In this document: positions 58,732 to 58,919 of the stretch, piece by piece
How the letters are laid out: each line of letters starts with the position of its first letter
Position numbering within the stretch: the stretch's first letter is position 1
Assembly (NCBI GenBank): GCA_002437815.1
Contig: DJRP01000023.1
Coordinates: 4,930-63,848 of the forward strand
Direction: 5' to 3'
Length of the DNA stretch: 58,919 bases
Source: Collinsella sp. UBA6357
GTDB taxonomy: Bacteria; Actinomycetota; Coriobacteriia; Coriobacteriales; Coriobacteriaceae
The notes under the pieces: model-generated
The model's database searches: none
What the model was told of the DNA's origin: nothing
What the model saw: only the letters and a program-made list of their open reading frames with translations
Made by a program: the position numbers and the translations under genes

Positions 58732-58919
58732 CTAGTCGATCTTGTTGTCCGTAAGGCCGGCGCGGAAGACGGTGGCGTCGCCGTCGGCCTGGCTCGGGTC
58801 GTAGAGGTTGAGCGCGGCCACGTACATGGCGGCAGCGGTCACGAGGTCGTCCTTATAGGTGACCTCGTTGGGCGCGTGGGCCTGGGACTCGGCACCCGGG
58901 CCGAAGCCGACGCAGGGGA
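58732..58919 (-). CDS. ygeY: YgeY-family hydrolase, C-terminal end (cut by window)
   Basis: The last 62 codons of a peptidase M20-like hydrolase. The readable end includes GFGPGAESQAHAPNEVTYKDD, the C-terminal metal-binding segment of YgeY, the selenium-metabolism-linked hydrolase of the purine cluster, and ends in GLTDNKID. It lies 211 bases upstream of ygeW, in the same direction. The rest lies beyond the right edge. Confidence 0.85.
   Translation of the reverse strand, partial: PCVGFGPGAESQAHAPNEVTYKDDLVTAAAMYVAALNLYDPSQADGDATVFRAGLTDNKID

Noticed and set aside
1..58919. CRISPR arrays, tRNA/rRNA genes, transposases, phage genes
   Set aside because: Reading all intergenic regions on both strands gave no regularly spaced repeats, no cloverleaf with TTC-type arm, and no recognisable mobile-element protein.

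Overview
The window looks like a chromosomal segment of a high-GC, Gram-positive anaerobe of the class Coriobacteriia, most probably a Collinsella-like gut bacterium. This is inferred from gene content and protein character only: GC-rich codons, actinobacterial ribosomal proteins, a PII/polyamine-transport locus, DUF3793 with flavodoxin, and a selenium-hydroxylase/purine-catabolic gene set. No 16S gene is present. Nearly all genes can be named. I see no tRNA or rRNA gene, no CRISPR array, no transposase and no prophage.

Layout. (1) 1-8.7 kb, mostly leftward: an FAD + [2Fe-2S] oxidoreductase pair (left end cut), an ornithine-cyclodeaminase-like gene, a complete Pot-type polyamine ABC transporter, a PII protein, an SMR transporter and an odd Fe-ADH-like protein. 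Two operons at the two ends of this block carry the same unusual promoter motif. (2) 8.7-12.7 kb, mostly rightward: an SOS-type promoter driving a Y-family polymerase plus a YolD-like partner, an HMA metal-binding protein facing a CsoR-type operator, then DUF3793 and flavodoxin. (3) 12.7-25.2 kb, leftward: rnr, ftsX-ftsE, a split transketolase, a YitT protein, prfB-secA and rpmE. (4) 25.4-28.1 kb, rightward: an ACT-domain protein, citrate synthase and a HAD phosphatase. (5) 28.3-37.6 kb: adenine deaminase, tyrS, a U32 peptidase, a bifunctional PBP, argR and a GT2-like protein. (6) 37.6-48.3 kb, leftward: truA and the spc-alpha ribosomal operon from rplE to rplQ, which is cut off upstream of rplE. 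(7) 48.5-58.9 kb: a purine permease, a secreted-domain zinc-ribbon protein, and a purine/selenium-hydroxylase cluster (xdhC-like, yqeB, yqeC, hydA, a mocA-like gene, arcC, ygeW, and ygeY cut by the right edge).

How the genes work together. Block 1 reads as amine or amino-acid uptake and oxidation with a nitrogen sensor. Block 7 reads as uptake and fermentative breakdown of purines, with carbamoyl-phosphate chemistry (YgeW, ArcC) and maturation of a molybdenum/selenium hydroxylase (XdhC-like, YqeB, YqeC, MocA-like). The adenine deaminase at 28-30 kb would feed the same purine route.

The most unusual material is non-coding: (a) a 23-nt box placed at nearly the same distance from a CCGTAGSAT -10 region in two operons; (b) three intergenic elements built as long inverted repeats wrapped around inner hairpins (10724-10865, 17331-17448, 28111-28236); (c) a 19-nt sequence repeated exactly three times near gene ends; (d) a tandem, BIME-like inverted repeat at 1757-1896. 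Unusual proteins include an FtsE with a ~175-residue disordered N-terminus, an L31 with a charged Ala-rich tail, an RF2 with SPT in place of SPF, and a PII without the usual T-loop tyrosine.
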